A DNA stretch of 64,000 bases from NCBI RefSeq assembly GCF_027497195.1, contig NZ_CP114905.1:7017001-7081000 (forward strand), in the 5' to 3' direction. The translations under genes and the position numbers were made by a program. The notes below the pieces were generated by a model. It did no database searches. It had not been told where the DNA came from and was given only the letters and a program-made list of their open reading frames with translations. Each line of letters starts with the position of its first letter. Within the stretch, counting starts at the first letter, position 1. The DNA is from Streptomyces sp. WMMC500. GTDB taxonomy: Bacteria > Actinomycetota > Actinomycetes > Streptomycetales > Streptomycetaceae. Shown here piece after piece: positions 44,388 to 53,659 of this stretch.

Positions 44388-45776
44388 TCAGTCGTGAGCG
44401 TGGAGCGGCTTGCCGGCCAGCGCCAGGTGGGCTTCGCCGAGTGCCTCGTTCTGCGTCGGGTGCGCGTGGATGAGCTGGGCCACCTCGGCCGGCAGCGCCT
44501 CCCAGTTGTAGATGAGCTGCGCCTCACCGACCTGCTCGCCCATGCGGTCGCCGATCATGTGCACGCCGACCACGGGGCCGTCCTTCACCTGGACGAGCTT
44601 GATCTCGCCCGTGGTCTTGAGGATCTTGCTCCGGCCGTTGCCCGCCAGGTTGTACTTCAGCGCCACAACCTTGTCGGCACCGTAGATCTCCTTCGCCTTC
44701 GCCTCCGTCACGCCGACGGACGCGACCTCCGGGTGGCAGTACGTCACCCGCGGCACGCCGTCGTAGTCGATCGGCACCACGTCGAGGCCGGCCAGTCGCT
44801 CCGCGACCAGGATGCCCTCGGCGAAGCCGACGTGCGCGAGCTGGAGGACCGGGGTCAGGTCGCCGACGGCGGAGATCGTGGGCACGTTCGTGCGCTTGTA
44901 CTCGTCCGTCAGGACGAACCCGCGCTCCATGGCCACGCCCTGCTCCTCGTAGCCAAGGCCCTCCGAGACCGGGCCGCGGCCCACCGCGACCAGCAGGATC
45001 TCCGCCTCGAACTCCTTGCCGTCGGCGAGGGTGACCTTGACGCCGTCGGCGGTGTACTCCGCCTTCTCGAAGAAGGTGCCCAGGTTGAACCCGATGCCGC
45101 GCTTGCGGAAGGCGCGCTCCAGCAGCTTGGAGCTGTTCTCGTCCTCCGCGGGGACCAGGTGCTTCAGGCCCTCGATGATCGTCACGTCGGTGCCGAAGGA
45201 CTTCCACGCGGAGGCGAACTCCACGCCGATGACGCCGCCGCCCAGCACGATCGCCGACTTCGGCACCCGGTCGAGGACCAGCGCCTGCTCCGAGGCGATG
45301 ATGCGGTCGCCGTCGATCTCCAGGCCCGGCAGCGACTTCGAGTACGAGCCGGTGGCGAGCAGCACGTGCCGCCCGGTGTACCGCCGGCCGTTCACGTCCA
45401 CCGACGTCGGCGAGGACAGCCGGCCCTCGCCCTCCACAACGGTGACCTTGCGGGAGGCGATCAGTCCTTGCAGGCCCTTGTAGAGGCCGGCGACCACGCC
45501 GTCCTTGTACTTGTGCACGCCGGCCATGTCGATGCCGTCGAGCGTGGTGTTCACTCCGAAGGATGCGCCTTCGCGCGCCTGGTCGGCGAGCTCCCCGGCG
45601 TGCAGCAGCGCCTTCGTCGGGATGCATCCGCGGTGCAGGCAGGTGCCGCCCACCTTGTCCTTCTCGATCAGGGCGACGTCGAGACCAAGCTGAGCGCCTC
45701 GCAGGGCGGCGGCATAGCCACCGCTGCCGCCTCCGAGGATCACCAGGTCGAAAACGGTGCTGGCGTCGTTCGCCAC
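44388..45776 (-). CDS. lpdA: Dihydrolipoyl dehydrogenase (E3)
   Basis: Reoxidises dihydrolipoamide and reduces NAD+. The 462-residue flavoprotein has the FAD loop LVILGGGSGGYAAALRGA, the redox disulfide in GGTCLHRGCIPTKALLH, the NAD-binding IVLGGGVIGVEFASAW, TISAVGDLTP, and the C-terminal catalytic pair HAHPTQNEALGEA from the partner subunit. The GTG at 45776 is chosen because GGAGG lies seven bases upstream; the earlier in-frame start has none. It is upstream of sucB and downstream of pepA, with a terminator between it and pepA. Confidence 0.97.
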   Translation of the reverse strand: MANDASTVFDLVILGGGSGGYAAALRGAQLGLDVALIEKDKVGGTCLHRGCIPTKALLHAGELADQAREGASFGVNTTLDGIDMAGVHKYKDGVVAGLYKGLQGLIASRKVTVVEGEGRLSSPTSVDVNGRRYTGRHVLLATGSYSKSLPGLEIDGDRIIASEQALVLDRVPKSAIVLGGGVIGVEFASAWKSFGTDVTIIEGLKHLVPAEDENSSKLLERAFRKRGIGFNLGTFFEKAEYTADGVKVTLADGKEFEAEILLVAVGRGPVSEGLGYEEQGVAMERGFVLTDEYKRTNVPTISAVGDLTPVLQLAHVGFAEGILVAERLAGLDVVPIDYDGVPRVTYCHPEVASVGVTEAKAKEIYGADKVVALKYNLAGNGRSKILKTTGEIKLVQVKDGPVVGVHMIGDRMGEQVGEAQLIYNWEALPAEVAQLIHAHPTQNEALGEAHLALAGKPLHAHD

Positions 45777-45915
45777 GTCACGTCCTCCATGCATGTGCGC
45801 CGGTGGCCGGCCATGGTGCGGCCGGGCGGCGGCTCCTTGTCGGCCGCTCTACTACTGAGGCCCTGTCCTGCCATCAGCCATCTTCGCACTTGTCGTCGGA
45901 AGGCGGGGACGCGGG

Positions 45916-45958
45916 CCGCACCCCGCCGGCCGGGAGACCCGTCGCCGGCGGGCTGCGG
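45916..45958 (-). terminator. Hairpin terminator after pepA
   Basis: CCGCA-C-CCCGCCGGC, 13-base loop, GCCGGCGGG-C-TGCGG: 14 pairs broken by one C-C mismatch, seven bases downstream of the pepA stop. Confidence 0.8.
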
Positions 45959-45964
45959 TGCACG

Positions 45965-47551
45965 TCAGACCAGGTCCCCGTGGGCCGCCTCCTCGGCGAT
46001 GGCGACCAGCGTGCGCACCGCCGAGCCGGTGCCGCCCTTGGGTGTGTAGCCGAACGGGCCGGCGGTGTTGAAGGCGGGGCCCGCGATGTCCAGGTGCGCC
46101 CACGTGATGCCGTCGCCGACGAACTCCTCCAGGAAGAGCCCGGCCACCAGCCCGCCGCCCATCCGCTCGCCCATGTTCGCGATGTCGGCGATCGGCGACT
46201 CCATGCCCTTCTTCAGCTCCGGCGGCATCGGCATGGGCCAGGACTGCTCGCCCGCCGCCTCGGCGAGCATGTGGATCCGGGTCCGGAAGGCGTCGTCGTT
46301 GGCCATGATCCCGAAGGTGCGGTTGCCCAGGGCCAGCACCATGGCGCCCGTGAGGGTCGCCACGTCGATCATGTAGTCGGGCTTCTCCTCCGAGGCCCTC
46401 GTCAGCGCGTCGGCGAGGACGAGCCGGCCCTCGGCGTCGGTGTTCAGCACCTCGACGGTCTTGCCGCTGTACATCCGCAGCACGTCGCCGGGGCGGGTGG
46501 CGGAGCCGGACGGCATGTTCTCGGCGAGCGCCAGCCAGCCGGTGACGTTCACCGGCAGCTCCAGCCGGGCGGCGGCGGAGACGGCGGAGAGCACGGCCGC
46601 GGCGCCGCTCATGTCGCACTTCATCGTCTCGTTGTGGCCGGCGGGCTTGAGCGAGATGCCGCCCGAGTCGTACGTGATGCCTTTGCCGACCAGCGCGATC
46701 GTCTGCTCCGCCTTCGGGTGCCGGTGCTCCAGCCGGACCAGCCGCGGCGGGGTCTGCGAGCCCTGGCCGACGCCGAGGAGGCCGCCGTACCCGCCCTTGG
46801 CGAGCGCCTTCTCGTCCGTCACCGCGACCTTGAAGCCGTGCTCCTTGCCGGCCTGCTGGGCGAGCGCGGCGAAGCCGGTGGGGTCGAGGTCGTTGGAGGG
46901 GGTGTTGACCAGGTCCCGGGCCCGGTTGACCTCCTCGGCGAGCACGGCGGCGCGCTCGACGGCGGTGCGGTGGGCCTTGTCGCGCTTGCCGCCGAGGAGG
47001 GCGATCTCGGCGAGCGGGGCCTTCACGCCGTTGCCGTTCGCCTTGCCCTTGGCGCCCTTGCCGTTCTTCGCGCCCTTGGCCTCCTTGGCGTCGTCGGCAG
47101 CGGTGTCCGCGCGGCCGTCGCGGTAGGTGTGGAAGGCGTACGCGCCGAGCAGCGCGCCTTCCGCCACGGCGGCGGTGTCGTCGGCGACGTCCATCGGCAG
47201 CGCGAACGCGGCCTTCTTCACGCCGGCCAGCGCGCGGGCGGCGCCGCCCGCCGCGCGGCGCAGGGTCTCCGTGTCGTAGCCGACCCCCTTCTCGGGCACG
47301 GCGCCGAGGCCGACGGCGACGACGAGGGACGCCTTGAGGCCCTCGGGCGCGGGCAGCTTCGTGACCTCGCCCTCGCCGCCGGACGCCCCGAGGGCGTCCA
47401 GTACGGCGCCCAGCTTCCCGCCGTACGCCTCGTCGACCGCCTCCGCGCCGGGGGCCGGCACGGGACCCTTGGGGCCCTTGGCCACACCCACGACGACGGC
47501 GTCCGCGCGCAGACCCGCGGCGGACGAGGAACTGAGAGTGAGAGCAGTCAC
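45965..47551 (-). CDS. pepA: Leucyl aminopeptidase (M17)
   Basis: A cytosolic hexameric aminopeptidase with two metal ions. The 528-residue chain shows the catalytic C-terminal domain: LVGKGITYDSGGISLKP (Lys and Asp ligands), MKCDMSGAAAVL, and the signature NTDAEGRLVLADAL with the metal-binding Asp/Glu and catalytic Arg. The N-terminal domain contains a Lys/Gly/Asn-rich insert (AKEAKGAKNGKGAKGKANG) around residues 165-185 that is not part of the core fold. The GTG at 47551 (VTALTLSSSSAAG) has only a weak ribosome site; the frame extends further but loses family resemblance. Confidence 0.95.
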   Translation of the reverse strand: MTALTLSSSSAAGLRADAVVVGVAKGPKGPVPAPGAEAVDEAYGGKLGAVLDALGASGGEGEVTKLPAPEGLKASLVVAVGLGAVPEKGVGYDTETLRRAAGGAARALAGVKKAAFALPMDVADDTAAVAEGALLGAYAFHTYRDGRADTAADDAKEAKGAKNGKGAKGKANGNGVKAPLAEIALLGGKRDKAHRTAVERAAVLAEEVNRARDLVNTPSNDLDPTGFAALAQQAGKEHGFKVAVTDEKALAKGGYGGLLGVGQGSQTPPRLVRLEHRHPKAEQTIALVGKGITYDSGGISLKPAGHNETMKCDMSGAAAVLSAVSAAARLELPVNVTGWLALAENMPSGSATRPGDVLRMYSGKTVEVLNTDAEGRLVLADALTRASEEKPDYMIDVATLTGAMVLALGNRTFGIMANDDAFRTRIHMLAEAAGEQSWPMPMPPELKKGMESPIADIANMGERMGGGLVAGLFLEEFVGDGITWAHLDIAGPAFNTAGPFGYTPKGGTGSAVRTLVAIAEEAAHGDLV

Positions 47552-47915
47552 GGTGGTGGCAATCCATTCTCGGGTGAGGGTTTCGGAGGGGTACGCCGCA
47601 TCGTATGCGGTAGGCCGCCCGCCGGGGGCGGGGGGTTGACGGCGGGTTTCCCCGCGTACGGGCAGGTGGCGGGGACCCGCCGCGGGGCGCCGCGGGTGCC
47701 GCGGCCCGTCGCCGGTCTCGCGGAGTCCACCCTCCGGGGGGTGGTTCCCCGCACGGTGCGGGGGTGCGGGTGGGCGGTGCCGCCGGTCGCCGGTGCGTGC
47801 GACCGCGGGGCGGCGGGCGGCCGATCCCGACAAACCAGCGAGGGGTGAGTGCCGGGTCCCCCGCGGGGAGCGCTGCGCGCGTGGGGGACGCGGGGCCGCG
47901 GACGGGCGACAGGTG
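47552..47915. other. 364-bp gap between cobS and pepA without a recognised gene
   Basis: The side next to cobS holds a hairpin (GTCCCCC at 47856-47862 pairing with GGGGGAC at 47883-47889) likely ending the cob transcript. The side next to pepA must contain the pepA promoter, but no clear hexamers stand out. I looked for B12-riboswitch signatures and saw none. Confidence 0.5.
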
Positions 47916-48830
47916 CTAGGCGGGGCCCAGGACGGCGGCGAGCAGGGCGGCGGTCGCGGCGGTCTCGGCCAGCGCGCCGAAGACGTCGCCGGTGACCCCG
48001 CCGAGACGGCGGACGCAGTGGAGCCGCAGCAGCTCGGCGGCGGCCAGCGCGGCGGCGACCGCGAGCGCGGTGTGCAGCGCGGCGTACGGGCCGGCCAGGA
48101 GCCCGGCCGCCGCGGCGAGGACGGCGGTGGCCAGCGCCGCGCAGGCGACGGCCGTACGGGCGGACAGCACCCCCGCCACCGCGGCGCCCAGGCCCTCCGG
48201 GCGGGCCGGCGGGACGCCGGTGCGGGCGGCGAGGGCGAGGGCCGCGCGGGCGGCGACGGCGGCGGCGGTGACGGCGAGCGCGGCGCGGGCCCGGGAGCCG
48301 TCGTCGTACAGCTCGTACACCGCGGCGATCTGCCCGAGCAGCACCAGCAGCAGCGTGATCACGCCGAACGGGCCGATGTCGGAGCGCCGCATGACCGCCA
48401 GCGCCCCGGCGGCGGGCCGCCCGCTGCCCAGCCCGTCGGCGGTGTCGGCGAGCCCGTCGAGGTGCAGCCCGCGGGTCAGCACGGCGGGCACGGCGACCGT
48501 CCCCACGGCGGCGACCCCCGCCCCGCCCCCGGCGAGCAGCAGCAGCACGCCGGCCCCGGCGGCGAGCCCGCCGAGCACGAGCCCGACGACGGGCGCGGCG
48601 AGCATCCCCCCGCGGGCGGCACCGCGGTCCCAGCGGTGCACGCGCACGGGCAGGACGGTGAGGGTGCCGAAGGCGAACCGCAGCGCGGCACGGAGTCCGG
48701 CGGAGCCGGAGGACGCCACGGGGCCGGACGACCCCGCGGGGCCGGCCGGGTCCGGCGGACTCCCAGGACCAGGCGGTTCCGGTTGCCCGTCGGGCCCCGC
48801 ACCGGCGGCGGGGTCAGGTGATGTCGTCAA
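47916..48830 (-). CDS. cobS: Adenosylcobinamide-GDP ribazoletransferase (cobalamin synthase)
   Basis: Joins GDP-cobinamide with alpha-ribazole in the membrane, the last step of the nucleotide-loop pathway. The chain is up to 304 residues with five or six hydrophobic segments. Key motifs are GLHLDGLADTADGLGSG and MRRSDIGPFGVI, which bind the substrate phosphates and metal. The likely start is a TTG at 48830 that overlaps the cobT stop by 17 bases, implying coupled translation. The first 40 residues are Pro/Gly-rich and unlike other CobS proteins, so a later start is possible. Confidence 0.92.
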   Translation of the reverse strand: MTTSPDPAAGAGPDGQPEPPGPGSPPDPAGPAGSSGPVASSGSAGLRAALRFAFGTLTVLPVRVHRWDRGAARGGMLAAPVVGLVLGGLAAGAGVLLLLAGGGAGVAAVGTVAVPAVLTRGLHLDGLADTADGLGSGRPAAGALAVMRRSDIGPFGVITLLLVLLGQIAAVYELYDDGSRARAALAVTAAAVAARAALALAARTGVPPARPEGLGAAVAGVLSARTAVACAALATAVLAAAAGLLAGPYAALHTALAVAAALAAAELLRLHCVRRLGGVTGDVFGALAETAATAALLAAVLGPA

Positions 48831-49896
48831 CCGCGTGCTCGGCCGGTCCCGCCGTGTTCTCCGGCAGGTCCGCCCACAGGTCCGCCGCCGCCTGCAGGAA
48901 CGGCAGGGCCAGCAGGGCGCCGGCGCCCTCGCCGGTCGTCACGCCGTGGTCGAGCAGTGGGTCGATCGCGATCCGGTCCAGCGCCTTCTCCTGCGCCGGC
49001 TCGCCGCTCGCCTGGCCGGCCAGCCACCAGTCGGGCGCCCGGAACGCCACCCGCTGGGCGACCAGTGCCGCCGCCGCCGAGACGACGCCGTCGAGGACGA
49101 CCGGGGTGCGCCGCGCCGCCGCCTGGAGCAGGAAGCCCGTCATCGCGGTGAGGTCCGCGCCGCCGACCGTGGCGAGCAACTGCAACTGGTCGCCCAGCAC
49201 CGGCCGGGTGCGGCGCAGCGCGTCGCGGATCGCGGCGCACTTGCGCATCCAGGCCAGGTCGTCGATGCCCGCGCCGCCGCGGCCGGTGACCACGGAGGCG
49301 TCGGTGCCGCACAGGGCGGCGATGATCGCGCCGGCCGCCGTGGTGCCGCCGACGCTGAGGTCGCCGAGGAGCAGCAGGTCCGTACCGGAGTCGGCCTCCT
49401 CGTCCGCGACCGCCATGCCGGCCCGGAACGCCGCCTCGGCCTCCTCGACGGTGAGCGCGTCCTCGACGTCGATACGGCCGGACCCGCGGCGTACGCGATG
49501 GCGGGTGACCTCCTTCGGCAGCGACTCCGGGTCGCAGTCGAGCGCCATGTCGACCACCCGCAGCCCGGCGCCGAAGCGGCGGGCGAGGATCGCCGAGGCG
49601 CTGCGGCCGTCGAGCGCGTCGCGGACCAGCGCGTCGGCGGTGCCCGCGGCGCGGCCGGACACGTCCAGCTCGGCGACGCCGTGGTCGCCGGCGAAGAGCA
49701 CCAGGCGGGGTTCCGCGACCGGCTTGGCGGGCACGCCGCCCTGCGCCGTCGCCAGCCACTCGCCGAGGTCGTCCAGGCGGCCGAGCGCGCCGGGGCGCGG
49801 GCCGTGGATCGCCCGCCACTTCTCGGCGTTCCGCCGGACGGACGAGTCGGGGCGGTCGATGTCGTTGATGAAGTCGTCCAGATTCAGGCCGCTCAC
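48814..49896 (-). CDS. cobT: Nicotinate-nucleotide-dimethylbenzimidazole phosphoribosyltransferase
   Basis: Activates 5,6-dimethylbenzimidazole to alpha-ribazole phosphate for the lower loop of B12. The 360-residue enzyme has VLFAGDHGVAE, LLLLGDLSVGGTTAAGAIIAAL, GGADLTAMTGFLLQAA, and the catalytic Glu in HGVTTGEGAGALLAL near residue 325. The GTG start gives MSGLNLDDFINDID. It sits between cobU and cobS on one strand, 136 bases from cobU and overlapping cobS, so the three form an operon for late cobalamin assembly. Confidence 0.96.
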   Translation of the reverse strand: MSGLNLDDFINDIDRPDSSVRRNAEKWRAIHGPRPGALGRLDDLGEWLATAQGGVPAKPVAEPRLVLFAGDHGVAELDVSGRAAGTADALVRDALDGRSASAILARRFGAGLRVVDMALDCDPESLPKEVTRHRVRRGSGRIDVEDALTVEEAEAAFRAGMAVADEEADSGTDLLLLGDLSVGGTTAAGAIIAALCGTDASVVTGRGGAGIDDLAWMRKCAAIRDALRRTRPVLGDQLQLLATVGGADLTAMTGFLLQAAARRTPVVLDGVVSAAAALVAQRVAFRAPDWWLAGQASGEPAQEKALDRIAIDPLLDHGVTTGEGAGALLALPFLQAAADLWADLPENTAGPAEHAVDDIT

Positions 49897-50032
49897 GGGC
49901 GCAGGTTACCCGCCGGGCGCACCGCCGGCTCCGCTGCCCCCGGGGTTGGCCGCCGGGCGGGCACGGGGGAGGGCGGTCCGGCGGGTCGTCTCCGTGCGGA
50001 ACGGCCGTGTCCGGTCCGCGCCGCGGCGTCGC

Positions 50033-51235
50033 TCACCCCCGCAGGGTCAGCACCTGCCCCGCCACCACCAGCAGCACCTGCTCGCAGTCCGCCGCCACCG
50101 CCGCGTTCAGCCGGCCCAGCTCGTCGCGGAACAGCCGGCCCGCCGGGGTGGCCGGGACGACGCCCGAGCCGACCTCGTTGCTGACCGCGACGACGGTGCG
50201 GCGGGTGGCGCGTACCGCCGCGACCAGCTCGTCGACCCGCGGCCGTACGTCGCCGCCGTCCCACGCCCCCGCCCGGTCCATGACGTCCGTCAGCCACAGC
50301 GACAGGCAGTCGACCAGCAGCGGCGGCGCGCCGTCCGCGGCGAGCAGCGGCACCAGGTCGCAGGTCTCGGTGGTACGCCAGCTCGCCGGCCGGCGCTCGC
50401 GGTGGGCCGCGACCCGCGCCGCCCACTCGGCGTCCCCGTCGCGGGTGCCCCCGGTGGCCGCGTACTCGACCTCGGGGAACGCCGCGAGCCGCCGCTCCGC
50501 CTCCACGGACTTGCCGGACCGGGCGCCGCCGAGGATCAGGGTGCGCCGCGGCACGACGGGGCTCTCCGGGCCGTAGCCGACGACGAGGCTCTGCCCGTCC
50601 GGTACGGCCCTGGCCCCGGCGGCGGCGAGCCGGCGGTGCAGCTCGGGTCCTGGCGGCGGGGTCGGCCCGGAGGCGTCGCCGGAGTGGCCGCCGAGGTGGA
50701 CGGCGACGACGTCGGTGGCGGCGGTGACGGCGCCGTGGGCGCGGAGCCTGGCGAGCGCGTCGGGGCGGCCGCAGACGTCGAGCAGCACCAGGTGGTACGG
50801 CTCCACCGGCCCGTCGAGGCCGGCGGGCGCGGCGCCCGGCGGCAGATACAGCACCCGCCCGCCGCCGGGCCCGGTGATCTCGTACCCGGTGCCGGGGGAG
50901 TCGACCGCGACGGCCCGCACCCGGTGCCCGCTGATCAGCGTCACGACCTGCCCCTCCGGCGCCCGCGACGGCGCCGGCACGCCCGCCGGGGGCGCCAGGG
51001 CCGGGCCGTCGTGCGGGTGGCTGAGCAGCACCTGTATCACGCCGGACAGGGTCCGCCCGGCGCGCGCAGCGGCGAGCGCGGCGCCGGGCGTGAGGTCGAG
51101 CAGCACGATGCCGTCCACGAGCACCGACGTCGCCGCCCGCGCCCCGGGCCCGACGGCGGCGGCGCACGCCGCACAGGGGCAGCCCGGTCGCGGCAGCCCG
51201 GCGGGCGCACCGGTGCCGAGCAGGGTGAGGTCCAC
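50033..51235 (-). CDS. cobU: MBL-fold domain fused to CobU (cobinamide kinase/guanylyltransferase)
   Basis: A 400-residue fusion. Residues about 225-400 are CobU, with the P-loop ILGGARSGKS, a conserved EYAATG strand, the guanylylated His in AAHRERRPASW, and LLVDCLSLWL, SNEVGSGVVP. It phosphorylates cobinamide and transfers GMP to it. Residues 1-215 resemble a metallo-beta-lactamase-fold domain (LTLLGTGAPAGLPRPGCPC), but the usual HxHxDH metal motif is reduced to SHPHDGPAL, so metal binding and activity are doubtful. This arrangement occurs in streptomycetes. It is first in the cobU-cobT-cobS series. Confidence 0.92.
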   Translation of the reverse strand: MDLTLLGTGAPAGLPRPGCPCAACAAAVGPGARAATSVLVDGIVLLDLTPGAALAAARAGRTLSGVIQVLLSHPHDGPALAPPAGVPAPSRAPEGQVVTLISGHRVRAVAVDSPGTGYEITGPGGGRVLYLPPGAAPAGLDGPVEPYHLVLLDVCGRPDALARLRAHGAVTAATDVVAVHLGGHSGDASGPTPPPGPELHRRLAAAGARAVPDGQSLVVGYGPESPVVPRRTLILGGARSGKSVEAERRLAAFPEVEYAATGGTRDGDAEWAARVAAHRERRPASWRTTETCDLVPLLAADGAPPLLVDCLSLWLTDVMDRAGAWDGGDVRPRVDELVAAVRATRRTVVAVSNEVGSGVVPATPAGRLFRDELGRLNAAVAADCEQVLLVVAGQVLTLRG

Positions 51236-51338
51236 GCCCCGATCGTCTCGCGAGCGGCGGGCCCGTGCCCGGGCGGGTCGGCGTCAGCGCTCTCGGTTAC
51301 GCTGCGAGCGCACTATCCGGCGTGGGACGGAGGCAGTC

Positions 51339-51554
51339 ATGGCAGCGTGGACCTGGCGGTTCGAGAAGGCCGACGGCACGGAGGCGGCCCCGGCGGTGGA
51401 GCCGGAGGACTTCACGACCCAGGGGGACGCCGAGTCGTGGATCGGCGAGGTCTGGAAGGAACTGCTGGACGGCGGCGTGGAGCAGGTCAGGCTGCTGGAG
51501 GACGGCGCCGAGGTGTACGGCCCGATGAGCCTGGAAGCGGCAGACGACGCCTAG
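51339..51554 (+). CDS. Small conserved acidic protein
   Basis: A 71-residue cytoplasmic protein starting MAAWTWRFEKADGTEAAPA. It is acidic, with a helix (DAESWIGEVWKELLDGGVEQVRLLEDG) ending in a beta-like EVYGPMSL. No motif of known function. GGACGGAGG precedes the ATG at 51339. It stands between the divergent cobU operon and the convergent DUF3043 gene. Streptomycetes seem to conserve it at this place; its role is unknown. Confidence 0.8.
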   Translation: MAAWTWRFEKADGTEAAPAVEPEDFTTQGDAESWIGEVWKELLDGGVEQVRLLEDGAEVYGPMSLEAADDA

Positions 51555-51648
51555 CGGCGCCACGGGCGCGCAATGGCCCGGTCACCCGGGCGGCGGCGTC
51601 CTGATCACCGGGCGTACGTGGCGGCCCCGCCCCGTACGCCCGCCCGCG

Positions 51649-52245
51649 TCAGGGCCGCTCGCCCCGCTTCACCTGCGGCTTCGGCAGCCGCATGCGGCGC
51701 AACTGCAGGGTGCGCATCAGCGCGTACGCCTTGGCGCCGCGGTGGCTCTCGTCCGGGAAGCGCTTCTTGAGCTGCCGCTTCACCTGGACGGCGATCGCGA
51801 CCGAGTCGATGACGATCAGGACGATCACGAAGAGCCACAGCAGCAGCGAGATGTTCTTCAGCCCCGCCGACGGCGTGATGCTGAGCATGAGGATGACGAT
51901 GGCCATCGGCAGGAAGAACTCCGCCACGCACCACCGCGAGTCCACGTAGTCCCGCACGAACTTGCGCACCGGCCCCTTGTCCCGCGCGGGCAGGTACTTC
52001 TCGTTGCCCGAGGCCAGCGCCTCGCGCTGCCTGGCCATGTCGGCCCGGCGCGCCTCCCGGGCGCGTTTCGACGCCTCCTTGCGTGTCACCGGCGTCTTGG
52101 CCATGGCGCGGCGCTGCGCCTGCGAGTCGCTGCGCTTGGGCGTGGGCCTGCCCTTGGGCGCCTCGGCCGGACGCACATGCTTCGTCTCCACCGCGCTCAC
52201 CTCGGGCTCGGCGGACTGGTCATCCCTGGAACGGCTTCCGAACAC
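51649..52245 (-). CDS. DUF3043 membrane protein
   Basis: A 198-residue membrane protein. The charged N-terminal half is Lys/Arg-rich (AEAPKGRPTPKRSDSQAQRR). RDYVDSRWCVAEFFLP leads into two transmembrane helices (MAIVILMLSITPSAG and ISLLLWLFVIVLIVIDSVAIA), and a basic cytoplasmic tail ends QVKRGERP. This is the DUF3043 signature. The GTG at 52245 (VFGSRSRDDQ) is used. Function unknown; its position near cob and psp genes is conserved in actinobacteria. Confidence 0.92.
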   Translation of the reverse strand: MFGSRSRDDQSAEPEVSAVETKHVRPAEAPKGRPTPKRSDSQAQRRAMAKTPVTRKEASKRAREARRADMARQREALASGNEKYLPARDKGPVRKFVRDYVDSRWCVAEFFLPMAIVILMLSITPSAGLKNISLLLWLFVIVLIVIDSVAIAVQVKRQLKKRFPDESHRGAKAYALMRTLQLRRMRLPKPQVKRGERP

Positions 52246-52518
52246 AAGCCCAAGAATAGGGGCAGTCGCGTGTACGACCCATACCGAGGGGGAACGATCC
52301 GGCAACGGCGTGCGTGTCACTGATTGTGGGGGCGCACGAACCGGGAGCCCCTACGGTCGTCTACTCCCTGGGCGGGAGGGCGGACCCCCGGCGGTTCGTC
52401 CTGCAGGAGGAGCGCATTGGCGCCCAGGCAGTGCGGTAATGGAAGCAGGGCCCGTACTGTGGGTTCTGCAGAGTATGTGCCGAGGCTGAAGTCCGTCAGA
52501 AGGGGGCGCGCGAGGCCC

Positions 52519-53343
52519 ATGAGCGGTGTCATGAAGCGGATGGGGATGATCTTCCGCGCGAAGGCCAACAAGGCCCTGGACCGGGCCGAGGACCCGCGCG
52601 AGACCCTCGACTACTCGTACCAGAAGCAGCTTGAGCTGCTCCAGAAGGTGCGCCGGGGCGTCGCCGACGTGGCGACGTCGCGCAAGCGCCTGGAGCTGCA
52701 GCTCGGCCAGTTGCAGAACCAGTCCACCAAGCTGGAGGACCAGGGCCGCAAGGCCCTCGCCCTCGGCCGCGAGGACCTGGCGCGCGAGGCGCTGTCCCGC
52801 AAGGCGGCGCTGCACCAGCAGGTCACCGACCTGGAGGCGCAGCACCAGACGCTGCAGAGCGAGGAGGAGAAGCTCACCCTCGCCGCCCAGCGGCTGCAGG
52901 CCAAGGTGGACGCCTTCCGGACGAAGAAGGAGACCATCAAGGCCACGTACACGGCGGCGCAGGCGCAGACCCGGATCGGCGAGGCCTTCTCCGGCATCTC
53001 CGAGGAGATGGGCGACGTCGGCCTGGCCGTGCAGCGGGCCGAGGACCGTACGGCGCAGATGCAGGCCCGTGCCGGCGCTATCGACGAGCTGCTGGCCTCC
53101 GGTGCGCTGGACGACCCGACGGGCATGGCGAAGGACGACATCTCCGCCGAGCTCGACCGGCTCTCCGGCGGCGCGGACGTCGAGCTGGAGCTCCAGCGCA
53201 TGAAGGCCGAGCTGGCCGGCGGCCCCGCCGAGCAGCAGCAGGCGATCGAGGGCGGCCAGCAGGGCGCGCAGACGCCTCCGCAGCAGCAGGCTCCGCCGCA
53301 GGCGCAGCCGCCTCAGGACGCCCCGCGGTTCGACAAGCAGTGA
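52519..53343 (+). CDS. pspA: Phage shock protein A (PspA/IM30 family)
   Basis: A membrane-associated, ESCRT-III-like stress protein that coats and stabilises damaged membranes. The 274-residue chain begins with the amphipathic helix MKRMGMIFRAKANKALDRAEDP, then a long coiled coil (about residues 30-215, DYSYQKQLELLQKVRRGVAD, then heptad-rich segments). The last 45 residues are a Gln/Pro-rich tail typical of actinobacterial homologues. The ATG at 52519 is preceded by GGGGGCGCGCGAGG. It is followed at 37 bases by its PspAA partner gene. No PspB/C genes are present. Confidence 0.96.
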   Translation: MSGVMKRMGMIFRAKANKALDRAEDPRETLDYSYQKQLELLQKVRRGVADVATSRKRLELQLGQLQNQSTKLEDQGRKALALGREDLAREALSRKAALHQQVTDLEAQHQTLQSEEEKLTLAAQRLQAKVDAFRTKKETIKATYTAAQAQTRIGEAFSGISEEMGDVGLAVQRAEDRTAQMQARAGAIDELLASGALDDPTGMAKDDISAELDRLSGGADVELELQRMKAELAGGPAEQQQAIEGGQQGAQTPPQQQAPPQAQPPQDAPRFDKQ

Positions 53344-53380
53344 CCGCCCTTCGACGGGCTCGGAAGAACGGGAGAAGGCC

Positions 53381-53659
53381 GTGATCGTACGGATCATGGG
53401 GGAGGGTCAGGTGAAGCTGGACGACGCCCACTTCGCCGAGCTCAACAAGCTGGACGACGAGCTGCTCGCCGAGATGGAGAGCGGTGACGAGGCCGGCTTC
53501 CGGCGGACGCTCGGCGCCCTGCTCGACGCCGTGCGCTCGATGGGCGCCCCCTTGCCGGACGACTCGCTGGAGCCGTCGGAGCTGATCCTCCCGGGGCCCG
53601 ACGCCTCCCTGGAGGAGGTCCGGGAGATGCTCAGCGACGACGGCCTCATCCCGAGCTGA
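53381..53659 (+). CDS. PspA-associated protein PspAA
   Basis: A 92-residue acidic cytoplasmic protein: MIVRIMGEGQVKLDDAHFAELNKLDDELLAEMESGDEAGF, ending in a region with DDSLEPSELILPGPDASLEEVREMLSDDG. These features match the PspAA family, which accompanies PspA in high-GC Gram-positives and is thought to modulate it. GGGAGAAGG lies before the GTG. It probably forms one transcript with pspA. Confidence 0.9.
   Translation: MIVRIMGEGQVKLDDAHFAELNKLDDELLAEMESGDEAGFRRTLGALLDAVRSMGAPLPDDSLEPSELILPGPDASLEEVREMLSDDGLIPS

Noticed and set aside
47552..51338. Cobalamin riboswitch expected near cob genes
   Set aside because: Neither the gap downstream of cobS nor the leader of cobU shows the B12-box or a matching fold; a gacctgcc-like string near 50945 is inside cobU coding sequence on the wrong strand.
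52291..52318. GGAAC-N17-CGTGTC as an ECF sigma promoter for pspA
   Set aside because: The -10 element is too poor and the spacing slightly long; GGAAC occurs often by chance in this composition.
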